Below are positions 27,403 through 35,505 of a stretch of DNA of 64,000 nucleotides, in pieces; the first letter of the stretch is position 1, and each line of letters opens with the position of its first letter. The notes below the pieces were generated by a model that saw nothing but the letters and a program-made list of their open reading frames with translations, searched no databases and had not been told where the DNA came from. This DNA is from Arthrobacter sp. PAMC25564. GTDB taxonomy: Bacteria; Actinomycetota; Actinomycetes; Actinomycetales; Micrococcaceae. The position numbers and the translations under genes are program-made. Location of the stretch: NCBI RefSeq assembly GCF_004798705.1, contig NZ_CP039290.1:1674001-1738000 (forward strand). Reading direction: 5' to 3'.

Positions 27403-27430
27403 ACCCGGGCGGGACCACCCGGGCGGGACC
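27403..27430. repeat. 14-bp tandem duplication
   Basis: ACCCGGGCGGGACC is repeated exactly (27403-27416 and 27417-27430) just before the 3' end of the next minus-strand gene. Confidence 0.85.
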
Positions 27431-27448
27431 AGGGGGAGCGCGGCCCGC

Positions 27449-27697
27449 TCAGGAGACCGCCGGCCGCGGGGCCCGTCGCGGCGGGGCGGGAGGCACTTCC
27501 TTGGCGGCCACCACAAGCTCGAGCGCAATCACGACGTCGGCGCGCCGGGTGCGGACGGTGCACCCGCCGTCGGACTTTCCCACCAGCTCGCCCAGCGCAT
27601 CCGTCAGGCCGCCCCCGATGCGGTATCTGACCACCACCCGGGTGCCGAGCGGGGCATCCGAAAGGAACTGCTGCGGTACAGGCAATGGCGGACTCAC
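27449..27697 (-). CDS. Small stand-alone SH3-like protein (resembles the N-terminal domain of Rv0428c-type acetyltransferases)
   Basis: The 82-residue ORF starts at a GTG and reads L-G-T-R-V-V-V-R-Y-R-I, L-T-D-A-L-G-E-L-V-G, T-V-R-T-R-R-A-D-V-V-I and V-V-A-A-K-E-V-P-P-A-P. This pattern matches the SH3-like N-terminal domain of actinobacterial GNAT acetyltransferases of the Rv0428c type. The frame stops directly after the proline linker, and no GNAT sequence follows on that strand. It is therefore either a genuinely stand-alone domain or the remnant of a longer gene. It is divergent from fdxA. Confidence 0.6.
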   Translation of the reverse strand: MSPPLPVPQQFLSDAPLGTRVVVRYRIGGGLTDALGELVGKSDGGCTVRTRRADVVIALELVVAAKEVPPAPPRRAPRPAVS

Positions 27698-27740
27698 CCG
27701 TTCATCCTAGACGCGGGGCGCCGTGTAACGCGCCCGGCTA

Positions 27741-27768
27741 GGTTCGCGTGAACCGGCTGGGGGATAAT
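27741..27768 (+). promoter_or_regulatory. fdxA promoter region with palindrome GGTTC-N4-GAACC
   Basis: A -10-like GATAAT (27763-27768) lies about 80 nt before fdxA. The 14-bp dyad GGTTCGCGTGAACC (27741-27754) covers the expected -35 position, so a regulator bound there would affect transcription. Confidence 0.45.
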
Positions 27769-27850
27769 AGGCTCAGAAGTCAGCAGTCCGGCGCTCAGGC
27801 CGGAGAATCATCCGGCCGGTCGCCGGAACCAACGTGGAGAGGCCAGGGAC

Positions 27851-28177
27851 GTGACGTACGTAATCGCGCAGCCGTGTGTAGATGTCAAAGACAAGGCATG
27901 TATTGAGGAGTGCCCCGTCGACTGCATCTACGAAGGTGAGCGTTCCCTGTACATCCACCCGGACGAGTGCGTGGACTGTGGTGCCTGCGAGCCCGTCTGC
28001 CCCGTGGAGGCCATCTACTACGAGGATGACACCCCCGAGGAATGGGCCGACTACTACAAGGCCAACGTCGAGTTCTTTGACGATCTGGGATCCCCGGGCG
28101 GCGCTGCGAAGATCGGCAACACCCATACGGACCATCCGATGATCGCCGCCCTGCCGCTGCAGAACCAAGACAACTAA
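27851..28177 (+). CDS. fdxA: Seven-iron ferredoxin (3Fe-4S/4Fe-4S)
   Basis: The 108-residue ferredoxin has the classic FdxA arrangement. Cys 9, 17 and 50 would ligate a 3Fe-4S cluster and Cys 21, 40, 43 and 46 a 4Fe-4S cluster. Cys 25 corresponds to the non-ligating cysteine of the Azotobacter FdI family. The acidic C-terminal half is typical of actinobacterial FdxA. It transfers electrons in the cytoplasm; partners are not evident here. GTG start, SD-like GAGAGGCCAGGGA. It is 12 nt upstream of dapC, a pairing common in Actinobacteria. Confidence 0.95.
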   Translation: MTYVIAQPCVDVKDKACIEECPVDCIYEGERSLYIHPDECVDCGACEPVCPVEAIYYEDDTPEEWADYYKANVEFFDDLGSPGGAAKIGNTHTDHPMIAALPLQNQDN

Positions 28178-28189
28178 GGCGGCGCTTCG

Positions 28190-29338
28190 GTGACATCTGC
28201 GGTGCGCAGCTTCGGCCTCAGCCTGCCCGACTACCCGTGGGAGGCGATGGCGCCGTACCTTGCCCGGGCAGCCGGACACCCCGGGGGAGTCGCGAATCTC
28301 TCCATCGGCACCCCCGTCGACCCCACGCCGGCCGTGATCCAGGATGCCCTGCGCGCCGCGGCCAACGCCCCCGGCTACCCCACGGTCCACGGCACCCCGA
28401 CGCTCCGTGAAGCGATCGCGGAGTGGTTTGACCGCCGCCGCGGTGTGCCCGGGCTCGATCCGCAGAACGTTATGCCCACGGTGGGCTCCAAGGAACTCGT
28501 GGCCTGGCTGCCGTTCCTGCTGGGCCTGAAGCCGGGCGACGTCGTCGTCCGTCCAACCGTGGCCTACCCCACCTACGACATCGGCGCGACGTTTGCCGGC
28601 GCCGAACAGATCGCCGCGGATGACCTCGATGAGCTCGACGCCGGGACCCGCGCCCGGGTTCGGCTGGTCTGGGTCAATTCGCCGGCCAACCCCACCGGCA
28701 GCGTCCGGGACATCGCATCGCTCCAGCACATCGTCGGCCAGGCCCGCGAGCTCGGCGCCGTGGTGGCCTCCGACGAGTGCTATGCCGAACTCGGCTGGGG
28801 GGAATGGGATGTCCAGTGCGGCGGAACCCCGGTGCCGAGCATCCTTGACCCGCAGGTGGCGGGCGGATCCCATGACGGACTGCTGGCCGTCTACTCCCTG
28901 AGTAAGCAGTCCAATGTGGCCGGCTACCGGGCGGCCTTCGTCGCCGGGGATCCCGCCATCATGGCCAACCTTGTCAACAGCCGCAAGCACGCAGGCATGA
29001 TCGTCCCCTATCCGGTCCAGGAAGCCATGCGCGTGGCCCTCGCGGACTCTGCCCACGTCGAGGCGCAGAAGGACCTGTACCGCGGCCGGCGCCAGCGGAT
29101 CGTGCCGGCCCTGGAAAGCTTCGGGATGACGATCCATGATTCCAAGGCCGGCCTCTACCTGTGGGCCACGGCAGGAGAAGCCACCTGGGACACCGTGGGC
29201 AGGCTCGCGGACCGCGGAATCGTCGTCGGCCCGGGCGTCTTCTACGGGGATGCCGGCAACGGATTCATCCGCGTCGCGCTGACGGCAACTGATGAACGCA
29301 TCGACGCCGCCGTGTCACGGCTCACCACGGGACCGTAA
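28190..29338 (+). CDS. dapC: Succinyldiaminopimelate transaminase
   Basis: The 382-residue fold-type I aminotransferase has Y-P-T-V-H-G-T-P-x-L-R-E-A, N-S-P-A-N-P-T-G, S-D-E-C-Y-A-E-L and the PLP lysine in L-S-K-Q-S-N-V-A-G-Y-R-A-A-F. Together with the location after fdxA this matches actinobacterial DapC. It converts N-succinyl-2-amino-6-oxopimelate to N-succinyl-LL-diaminopimelate in the lysine/peptidoglycan pathway. dapD and dapE are also in this window, so three succinylase-branch genes are present. GTG start, probable operon with fdxA. Confidence 0.9.
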   Translation: MTSAVRSFGLSLPDYPWEAMAPYLARAAGHPGGVANLSIGTPVDPTPAVIQDALRAAANAPGYPTVHGTPTLREAIAEWFDRRRGVPGLDPQNVMPTVGSKELVAWLPFLLGLKPGDVVVRPTVAYPTYDIGATFAGAEQIAADDLDELDAGTRARVRLVWVNSPANPTGSVRDIASLQHIVGQARELGAVVASDECYAELGWGEWDVQCGGTPVPSILDPQVAGGSHDGLLAVYSLSKQSNVAGYRAAFVAGDPAIMANLVNSRKHAGMIVPYPVQEAMRVALADSAHVEAQKDLYRGRRQRIVPALESFGMTIHDSKAGLYLWATAGEATWDTVGRLADRGIVVGPGVFYGDAGNGFIRVALTATDERIDAAVSRLTTGP

Positions 29339-29406
29339 TAATGCTGTGACACGTGCCACAACCGGCACGATTTAGGCCCTTGGCAGGGGCCGCGGATTAG
29401 CACCAC

Positions 29407-29430
29407 CCGGCGAACTGCCGGTAGTTTTTA
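29407..29430 (+). terminator. Probable intrinsic terminator of fdxA-dapC
   Basis: A 5-bp stem CCGGC-GAACT-GCCGG (29407-29421) is followed by TAGTTTTTA. Short, but with a clear T-tract. Confidence 0.5.
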
Positions 29431-29481
29431 ACTGACGATCAATGGTGGCTTTCTACAAGAAGGCAACGGCGCCTTTGGAAT

Positions 29482-29498
29482 ACCTGTCCGGAACAGGT
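29482..29498. promoter_or_regulatory. Dyad ACCTGT-N5-ACAGGT upstream of citrate synthase
   Basis: A perfect 6-bp inverted repeat with a 5-bp spacer lies 73 bp before the gltA start. It sits between two direct copies of GCTTTCTACA (29448-29457 and 29530-29539). It may be an operator; the cognate regulator is unknown. Confidence 0.4.
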
Positions 29499-29570
29499 TC
29501 CACGGGCCGATTCACCAGATGTTGGACCAGCTTTCTACAGAGAGGCCCCGACGCCTCATGAGGAGACTCC

Positions 29571-30854
29571 ATGACTGAGACCACCAGTGCAACCCTGCAC
29601 TATGCCGGCGGCGAGCTTAAGCTCCCGCGCATAAAGGTTGTAGAAGGGAACGAAGGCTACGACGTTTCCAAGCTGCTGAAGCAGACCGGCGCCGTTGTTT
29701 TTGACCCGGGTTTTATGAACACCGCGGCCACCACCTCGGCCATCACCTACATCGACGGCGATGCGGGAATCCTGCGCTACCGCGGATACCCGATCGAGCA
29801 GCTTGCCCAGCACTCCAGCTTCCTGGAAGTTTCCTACCTGCTGATCTATGGCAACCTGCCGACTTCGGCCGAGCTGGAAACCTTCGACCAGAGCATCCGC
29901 CACCACACCCTGCTGCACGAGGAGCTCAAGGGCTTCTTCGGCGGCTTCCCGCGCGACGCCCACCCGATGCCGGTGCTGTCCTCGGCCGTGTCCGCACTGT
30001 CCACGTTCTACCAGGACTCGCTGGACCCGTTCAACGCGGAGCAGGTGGAGCTTTCCACCATCCGCCTGATGGCGAAGATGCCGGTCATCGCCGCCTACGC
30101 CCTGAAGAAGTCCATCGGCCAGCCGATGCTCTACCCGGACAACTCCATGAACCTTGTGGAGAACTTCCTGCGCCTGAGCTTCGGCCTGCCCGCGGAGCCG
30201 TACGAGATGGACCCGGTCATCGCCAAGGCGCTGGACCTGCTCCTGATCCTGCACGCGGACCACGAGCAGAACTGTTCCACGTCCACGGTCCGGCTCGTCG
30301 GCTCCTCCAACGCGAACCTCTTCGCTTCGGTGTCCGCCGGCATCAACGCCCTCTTCGGACCCGCCCACGGCGGCGCCAACGAAGCCGTACTCAAGATGCT
30401 CCGCCAGATCCAGGCCGACGGCACCAAGCCGGAGGACTACATGGAGAAGGTCAAGAACAAGGAAGACGGCGTCCGCCTGATGGGCTTCGGACACCGCGTC
30501 TACAAGAACTACGACCCGCGCGCCAAGATCGTCAAGGCCACGGCACACGAGATCCTCACCAAGCTCGGCGGCAACGACCAGCTCCTGGACATCGCCCTGC
30601 GCCTCGAAGAGAAGGCCCTGAATGACGACTACTTCATCCAGCGCAAGCTCTACCCGAACGTGGACTTCTACACCGGCCTGATCTACAAGGCCATGGGCTT
30701 CCCGGAGAAGATGTTCACCGTACTGTTCGCTATCGGACGCCTGCCGGGCTGGATTGCCCAGTGGCGCGAAATGATCAGCGACCCCACCACCAAGATCGGC
30801 CGCCCGCGCCAGCTCTACGTGGGAGAGCCGGAACGCAACTACCCTTCGGTCTAG
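29571..30854 (+). CDS. gltA: Citrate synthase (type II, hexameric class)
   Basis: The 427-residue protein carries the family signature G-F-G-H-R-V-Y-K-N-Y-D-P-R with the catalytic His. Also present are A-D-H-E-Q-N-C-S-T-S-T, G-P-A-H-G-G-A-N-E-A and the late R-P-R-Q-L-Y-V-G. It condenses acetyl-CoA and oxaloacetate to citrate, the entry step of the TCA cycle. The N-terminal beta-sheet domain (residues 1-60) places it with the gram-negative-like, actinobacterial type. The SD GAGGAGACTCC precedes the ATG. The 230-bp upstream region carries repeats, suggesting regulation. Confidence 0.96.
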   Translation: MTETTSATLHYAGGELKLPRIKVVEGNEGYDVSKLLKQTGAVVFDPGFMNTAATTSAITYIDGDAGILRYRGYPIEQLAQHSSFLEVSYLLIYGNLPTSAELETFDQSIRHHTLLHEELKGFFGGFPRDAHPMPVLSSAVSALSTFYQDSLDPFNAEQVELSTIRLMAKMPVIAAYALKKSIGQPMLYPDNSMNLVENFLRLSFGLPAEPYEMDPVIAKALDLLLILHADHEQNCSTSTVRLVGSSNANLFASVSAGINALFGPAHGGANEAVLKMLRQIQADGTKPEDYMEKVKNKEDGVRLMGFGHRVYKNYDPRAKIVKATAHEILTKLGGNDQLLDIALRLEEKALNDDYFIQRKLYPNVDFYTGLIYKAMGFPEKMFTVLFAIGRLPGWIAQWREMISDPTTKIGRPRQLYVGEPERNYPSV

Positions 30855-30866
30855 CCGGGTAGACAG

Positions 30867-30923
30867 CGCGGGGTCACTTACGGCCCATTCCGGCGACCGG
30901 GATGGGCCGTAAGTGACCCCGCG
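30867..30923. terminator. 22-bp perfect hairpin, bidirectional terminator between gltA and galE
   Basis: The arms at 30867-30888 and 30902-30923 are perfectly complementary over 22 bp with a 13-nt loop. The core reads GGGGTCACTTACGGCCC. The + strand side is followed by TTGCTTTAAGTTGCTTT. It separates two convergent genes and could also be a dispersed palindromic element. Confidence 0.7.
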
Positions 30924-30938
30924 TTGCTTTAAGTTGCT

Positions 30939-31952
30939 TTAGGAGTTGTAGCCCAGAGGGTTGTTCTTCTGCCAGCGCCAGTGGTCTTCGCACATCTGGT
31001 CCACCGTCCTGGTGGTGGACCAGCTGAGGTCGGCCAGGGCCGAGGTTGCGTCCGCCCAGAACGCGGGAAGATCCCCGGCGCGGCGGGCGGTGACCTCGTA
31101 GGGCAGCGGATGGCCCACGGCCCTCTCGAAGGAGCGCAGCACCTCCAGTACCGAGGAGCCCTTCCCCGAGCCCAGGTTCCAGCGGAACACGCCGCAGCGG
31201 TCCGCCACGTGGTCAAGGGCGGCGACGTGGCCTTCGGCCAGATCCACGACGTGGATGTAGTCGCGCAGGCAGGTCCCGTCCGGGGTGTCATAGTCACCGC
31301 CGAACACCATCAGCTTCTCCCGCCGTCCGACGGCGACCTGGGCGATGAAGGGCATCAGGTTGTTGGGAATGCCCTGCGGGTCCTCGCCGATCCGGCCCGA
31401 GGGGTGCGCGCCGACCGGGTTGAAGTAGCGCAGGAGCGCGATGTGCCAGCGGCCGTCTGCCGCGCCGAGGTCCGAGAGGATGTCCTCGATCTGTTCCTTG
31501 GTCCGGCCGTAGGGGTTGTTGGCGCCGATCTCCATTTTCTCGATGTACGGGATCGGGTTGTGCTCGCCGTAGACCGTGGCCGAGGAACTGAAGACGAGCG
31601 AGCGGACGTTGTGCCGGTCCATCGCGCGGATCAGGTTCAGCGTGCCGACGAGGTTGTTGTGGTAGTACCTCAGGGGCTCGCGGACGGACTCGCCGACGGC
31701 CTTGAGGCCGGCGAAGTGGATGACGGCGTCGATCGCGTGCCGGGCGAAGACGGCGTCGACGGCGGACTCGTCCACGAGGTCGGCGTGGTGGAAGACCGCA
31801 GGCTTCCCGCTGAGCTCGGCGACCCGGCGCAGTGATTCCTCGCTGGAGTTCACCAGGTTGTCGATGACCACGACGTCATGGCCGGCCTCCTGCAAGGACA
31901 AGACAGTGTGCGAACCGATGTAGCCGGTGCCGCCAGTAACCAAAATTCTCAT
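30939..31952 (-). CDS. galE: UDP-glucose 4-epimerase
   Basis: The 337-residue extended short-chain dehydrogenase has the NAD-binding G-G-T-G-Y-I-G at 7-13, S124 in S-S-S-A-T-V-Y and the catalytic Y148-x3-K152 in N-P-Y-G-R-T-K. The D-Y-I-H-V-V-D-L-A motif and the C-terminal P-F-W-A-D pattern are typical of GalE. It interconverts UDP-glucose and UDP-galactose for sugar use and cell-wall polysaccharides. It stands alone between a strong hairpin and the divergent TetR gene. Confidence 0.94.
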   Translation of the reverse strand: MRILVTGGTGYIGSHTVLSLQEAGHDVVVIDNLVNSSEESLRRVAELSGKPAVFHHADLVDESAVDAVFARHAIDAVIHFAGLKAVGESVREPLRYYHNNLVGTLNLIRAMDRHNVRSLVFSSSATVYGEHNPIPYIEKMEIGANNPYGRTKEQIEDILSDLGAADGRWHIALLRYFNPVGAHPSGRIGEDPQGIPNNLMPFIAQVAVGRREKLMVFGGDYDTPDGTCLRDYIHVVDLAEGHVAALDHVADRCGVFRWNLGSGKGSSVLEVLRSFERAVGHPLPYEVTARRAGDLPAFWADATSALADLSWSTTRTVDQMCEDHWRWQKNNPLGYNS

Positions 31953-32071
31953 GACTTTACGCTATCCCAAAAGCGGTCCCCGCCCTGTTCGAAGGGGGCT
32001 GCGTGGCCAGGCGACTGCATAGGACGGGGCGCCCCGCCACGGAAGCGGCACATCCGTGCTAAAAAAGACCA

Positions 32072-32725
32072 ATGCCCAAATTTGTCGACGCCGCACTGCG
32101 GCGCCAGGATGTCGTCGAAGCCGCCTTCCGGATCATCGCAGCCGATGGGCTGGAGCGCGTATCGTTGCGGGAAGTTGCGGACGAGGCCTCCCTTGCCGTC
32201 GGATCGGTCCGGCACTATTTCGCCAGCAGCGATGAACTGCTCGTCCATTCCTTCCGGGTCGTCGTGGACCGGGTCATCGGCCGGCTCTCGGCAGCCGATG
32301 CGAGGCTTGCGGGCCTGGTCCCCGGAACCGCCGGGCACCACCACGGGGTGTTGGCCCTGCTGGGCGAGTTTCTGCCGCTGGACGAGGCGCGTGCCGTCGA
32401 TGCCTGTGTCTGGATGGCGTTCAAGAACGCGGCCAGGATCAGGCCGGTCCTGGCCGCTGAGGCGGACCGCAGCCACCGGGGCGTCGCCGCGATTGTCGGC
32501 AGGGTGGTGATGGACCTTGGGGCCCGCGGCGCGGCCCCGGACCAGCAAAAGCTCGTGATCGAGGCCGAACGCCTGCTGGCAACCCTGGACGGGCTCACGA
32601 TGCATGCCCTCCTGCAGCCCGAATGGATGACGGCCCAGATGTGCAGGGACGTGCTCGACGCCCATCTGGCCGGCCTGGACAGCTCCGGGGCGAGCCCTGC
32701 GCGAAGCAACGCAGCCAGCCATTAA
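32072..32725 (+). CDS. TetR-family transcriptional regulator
   Basis: The 217-residue protein has an N-terminal helix-turn-helix (about residues 12-55, V-S-L-R-E-V-A-D-E-A-S-L-A-V-G-S-V-R-H-Y-F). A C-terminal helical domain with V-W-M-A-F-K-N-A-A-R-I and L-D-G-L-T-M-H-A-L-L-Q-P matches the BetI/TetR_C_6-like ligand domain. Targets are unknown. The divergent neighbour is galE and the downstream neighbour is an uncharacterised gene 58 nt away with its own SD. An A-rich stretch precedes the ATG without a classical SD. Confidence 0.85.
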   Translation: MPKFVDAALRRQDVVEAAFRIIAADGLERVSLREVADEASLAVGSVRHYFASSDELLVHSFRVVVDRVIGRLSAADARLAGLVPGTAGHHHGVLALLGEFLPLDEARAVDACVWMAFKNAARIRPVLAAEADRSHRGVAAIVGRVVMDLGARGAAPDQQKLVIEAERLLATLDGLTMHALLQPEWMTAQMCRDVLDAHLAGLDSSGASPARSNAASH

Positions 32726-32783
32726 CGTGCGGTAGCTTCGGGAATACACTGGAAACGTACGTCTTGCCAAGGGAGGCAATCGG

Positions 32784-33395
32784 ATGCACCACACAGGCGG
32801 ACCTGGCTGGCGGATCACCATGGACACTTCGGGCCCCATGCTCATTGCACTTTACGTTCGGGACGCCGCCGGCCTGGACAGCGCCGGGCATCCGGCACTC
32901 AGCCACGTGGCACCGAAAATCCGCCCCTCGGATCACGCGAATCTGATCGCCGCGGTGGGTGGCGTCAGCGCGCTCAAGACCGAGTGGGAAGCCTGGTGGG
33001 ACCAGCTTCTGAAGGCCCACCCGGAGATGTCGCCGGAGTTGGCCCCGCCGGCCTTCGGCGCCTTCGGCAACTCGCCGGCCCTCAGGCGCGTATTGCAGGC
33101 TCACTTCGGCGCGGCGCTGACGTGGGCACGGGAGCGCCGCGGCGAGTACGCGGCACTGGAAGCGGAGCGGGAAGCCGGTGGCGCCACGGAGTTCCTGGCA
33201 GACATGGTGGAGGACCGCCTACTGGAAGTGGGCCGGGCTTCCCGGGATTTCGACCTCACCATTATCGAGCTGCCGCTGGCGGAACCCCGCGCCTGGTACC
33301 TTGAGCCGAGCACGATCATCATGAGCCACGACCTGCTGTCCCAGCCCGAGTTGTTCCGCAGCTATGTGCAGCCGGTGGTCGATCTGCTGGTCTGA
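32784..33395 (+). CDS. Uncharacterised soluble protein
   Basis: The 203-residue protein has no signal peptide, no membrane segment and no motif I recognise. It opens M-H-H-T-G-G-P-G-W-R and has a helical, charged middle (W-A-R-E-R-R-G-E-Y-A-A-L-E-A-E-R-E). The C-terminus mixes acidic and hydrophobic residues, with E-L-P-L-A-E-P-R-A-W and I-M-S-H-D-L-L. The ATG at 32784 is supported by AAGGGAGG 7 nt upstream. Codon bias is like the neighbours, so it is a real gene. It may be expressed with the TetR gene. Confidence 0.65.
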   Translation: MHHTGGPGWRITMDTSGPMLIALYVRDAAGLDSAGHPALSHVAPKIRPSDHANLIAAVGGVSALKTEWEAWWDQLLKAHPEMSPELAPPAFGAFGNSPALRRVLQAHFGAALTWARERRGEYAALEAEREAGGATEFLADMVEDRLLEVGRASRDFDLTIIELPLAEPRAWYLEPSTIIMSHDLLSQPELFRSYVQPVVDLLV

Positions 33396-33438
33396 CCGAC
33401 CGCTGGACCGTAACCGCTGGACCCACCGCACGGGGCCG

Positions 33439-34290
33439 CTACTGTTTGGGAGCCTCCGCGACGGTCAGCGTGATCTGTCCCGCCGGCGCATCCGAAGCCT
33501 GCCAGCCGTTGCGTGCATCCCGGCTCCAGCCGTGGCCGTCCGTCTGCACCACGGTGATGGAGAGCGCCTTGGCATTGGCTACGGCCCATTGCGCCACGGC
33601 CCACGCCTCGGTGCCCTCGGCTTCCACCTGCAGCGTCCTGCCGTCGGCGGACGCCGGAACGGTCCCAAACGCCGCGGTAAGCTGCGCCTGCACCTCGGCC
33701 GGATCACCGGCAGCGTCGGGGGCCCGCAGGGTGCAGTCCAGCCCGGCCGCGGTCTGGCCGCTCAGCGCGGAGGCGAACGCCCGCGCCATCTCCGCGTGCT
33801 GGGCGTAGGCGCCCGGAAACGCCGAGTGCTGGACCTGTTGCGCGGCGTCGGTGATCTCCAGCGACTGGTAACCGGAGACTTTTACCAGCGCATCGTAGAA
33901 GGCGTTGCTCGCGTGGTACGGGTCCATCACCTGCTCGGCGGTGCCCCAGCCCTGGGACGGCCGCTGCTGGAACAGCCCGCGGGAGTCGGGTCCGGCCTGG
34001 TCGCCGTGGCCGATGTTCCGCAGCTTGGATTCCTGCATGGACGTGGCCAGCGCGATGCTGGCCGCCCGGGCCGGCAGCCCACGGCGGACGGCGACGGCGG
34101 TGATCAGGGCGGCGTTGCCGGCCTGGTCCGTAGCAAGGTCGTCGCCCCCGCTGCCGACGGCGGTGCAGCGTTCGGTGATCAGGGTTTCGGACCGCTGCAG
34201 GAACGCCACGGCCGTATAGATTCCGCCCGCGACCATCGCAAGGGCCAGGAGCAGCACAATCCGACGGCGCCAGCCACCTCTACGTGCCAC
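33439..34290 (-). CDS. Membrane-anchored lysozyme-like/transglycosylase-like protein
   Basis: The 283-residue protein has a basic N-terminus (M-A-R-R-G-G-W-R-R-R), one membrane helix (about 11-31) and an extracytoplasmic domain. That domain has A-L-A-T-S-M-Q-E-S-K-L-R-N-I and R-G-L-F-Q-Q-R-P-S-Q-G-W-G, a pattern like the catalytic Glu region and G-L-F-Q motif of lysozyme/SLT folds. Actinobacterial homologues are often misnamed heavy metal transporters. It probably binds or cleaves peptidoglycan. The C-terminal 80 residues form a second, unknown domain. Confidence 0.7.
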   Translation of the reverse strand: MARRGGWRRRIVLLLALAMVAGGIYTAVAFLQRSETLITERCTAVGSGGDDLATDQAGNAALITAVAVRRGLPARAASIALATSMQESKLRNIGHGDQAGPDSRGLFQQRPSQGWGTAEQVMDPYHASNAFYDALVKVSGYQSLEITDAAQQVQHSAFPGAYAQHAEMARAFASALSGQTAAGLDCTLRAPDAAGDPAEVQAQLTAAFGTVPASADGRTLQVEAEGTEAWAVAQWAVANAKALSITVVQTDGHGWSRDARNGWQASDAPAGQITLTVAEAPKQ

Positions 34291-34357
34291 GAAACTACTC
34301 CTCAGGCCTTCTCGGGCCGGTGCATTCTTCAGACGGTCGGTTGTTCACCCTGGCGCC

Positions 34358-35392
34358 TCAGTTGGCGTGCAGGGCCTCGTTCAGCTCGACGGTCTGCCCC
34401 TTGCGGGGGAGGACCTCCACCGCGCCGGTGGTGGAGTTGCGGCGGAAGAGCAGGTTGGGAACGCCGGAAAGCTCCACGGCCTTGACGATCCGGGTGGTGT
34501 CCTCGCCGTCGACGTCCTTGGGCCCGATGACGCGGACGCGGGTTCCGGCCGTCACGTAGAGGCCCGCCTCGACGACGGAGTCGTCGCCGATGCTGATGCC
34601 GACGCCGGAGTTGGCGCCCAGCAGGACGCGCTCGCCCACGGCGATCTTTTCCTTGCCGCCGCCGGACAGGGTGCCCATGATCGACGCGCCGCCGCCGACG
34701 TCGGACCCGTCACCGGTGACGACGCCGGCGGAGATGCGGCCTTCGACCATGGAGGTTCCGAGCGTTCCGGCGTTAAAGTTCACGAAGCCCTCGTGCATGA
34801 CGGTGGTGCCCTCGGCCAGGTGCGCGCCGAGCCGGACGCGGTCGGCGTCGGCGATGCGGACGCCGGAGGGGATGACGTAGTCCACCATCCGCGGGAACTT
34901 GTCCACGCCGTAGACGGTCACGGCGCCGCGCTTGCGCAGGCGTGCGCGGGTCAGTTCGAAGTCCTCGACGGCGGCGGGGCCGAAGTTGGTCCAGACGACG
35001 TTGGGGAGCTTGCCGAAGATGCCGTCCAGGTTGATGGTGTTCGGCCGGACCAGGCGGTGCGAGAGCAGGTGCAGGCGCAGGTAGGCATCGGCCGTGTCGG
35101 CCGGGGCTTCGTCGAGGTGGATCTGGACGAAGACGACCTTCTGCTCGGTGCCGCGGTCCGGGTCGGAGCCGCCGGCGGCAATGTCGCGCAGCGTCTGGTC
35201 CGCGTTCTCCACGTCCCGGAGGTTTTCCGCAGCGGTTCCGAGTGCCGGGGCAGGGAACCAGACGTCCAGCACGGTTGCTTCACCGTTGCGGGTCGAGACA
35301 GTGGCCACTCCATAGCCGTAGGCAGAGCGGGCGTCAGTGCGGGCGGCAGGGCGGGAGTCGGCGGGCACGGCGGAAGCAGCGGTTTCAGTCAT
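34358..35392 (-). CDS. dapD: 2,3,4,5-tetrahydropyridine-2,6-dicarboxylate N-succinyltransferase
   Basis: The 344-residue protein has the actinobacterial DapD layout. An N-terminal domain (to about 170) is followed by a left-handed beta-helix of hexapeptide repeats ([36 protein letters not shown]). The motif [11 protein letters not shown] is characteristic. It uses succinyl-CoA to commit tetrahydrodipicolinate to the succinylase branch of lysine/DAP synthesis. It is divergent from dapE across a 173-bp gap. Confidence 0.94.
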   Translation of the reverse strand: MTETAASAVPADSRPAARTDARSAYGYGVATVSTRNGEATVLDVWFPAPALGTAAENLRDVENADQTLRDIAAGGSDPDRGTEQKVVFVQIHLDEAPADTADAYLRLHLLSHRLVRPNTINLDGIFGKLPNVVWTNFGPAAVEDFELTRARLRKRGAVTVYGVDKFPRMVDYVIPSGVRIADADRVRLGAHLAEGTTVMHEGFVNFNAGTLGTSMVEGRISAGVVTGDGSDVGGGASIMGTLSGGGKEKIAVGERVLLGANSGVGISIGDDSVVEAGLYVTAGTRVRVIGPKDVDGEDTTRIVKAVELSGVPNLLFRRNSTTGAVEVLPRKGQTVELNEALHAN

Positions 35393-35505
35393 GGTCCAAG
35401 TCTATCGAGAGCGCCCGCGGTGGCTGAAACCGGAGTCACCCGCGTGACTGCCGGCTGTTGTCGTCCGGCGGGGCCGGAACAATCACCAATGCGGCAAATC
35501 CCAAA

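Noticed and set aside
26234..27430. CRISPR-like array of GGGACATG repeats
   Set aside because: Repeats are only 8-13 bp, spacing varies from about 23 to 69 bp, copies occur in both orientations around a gene, and no cas genes are present.
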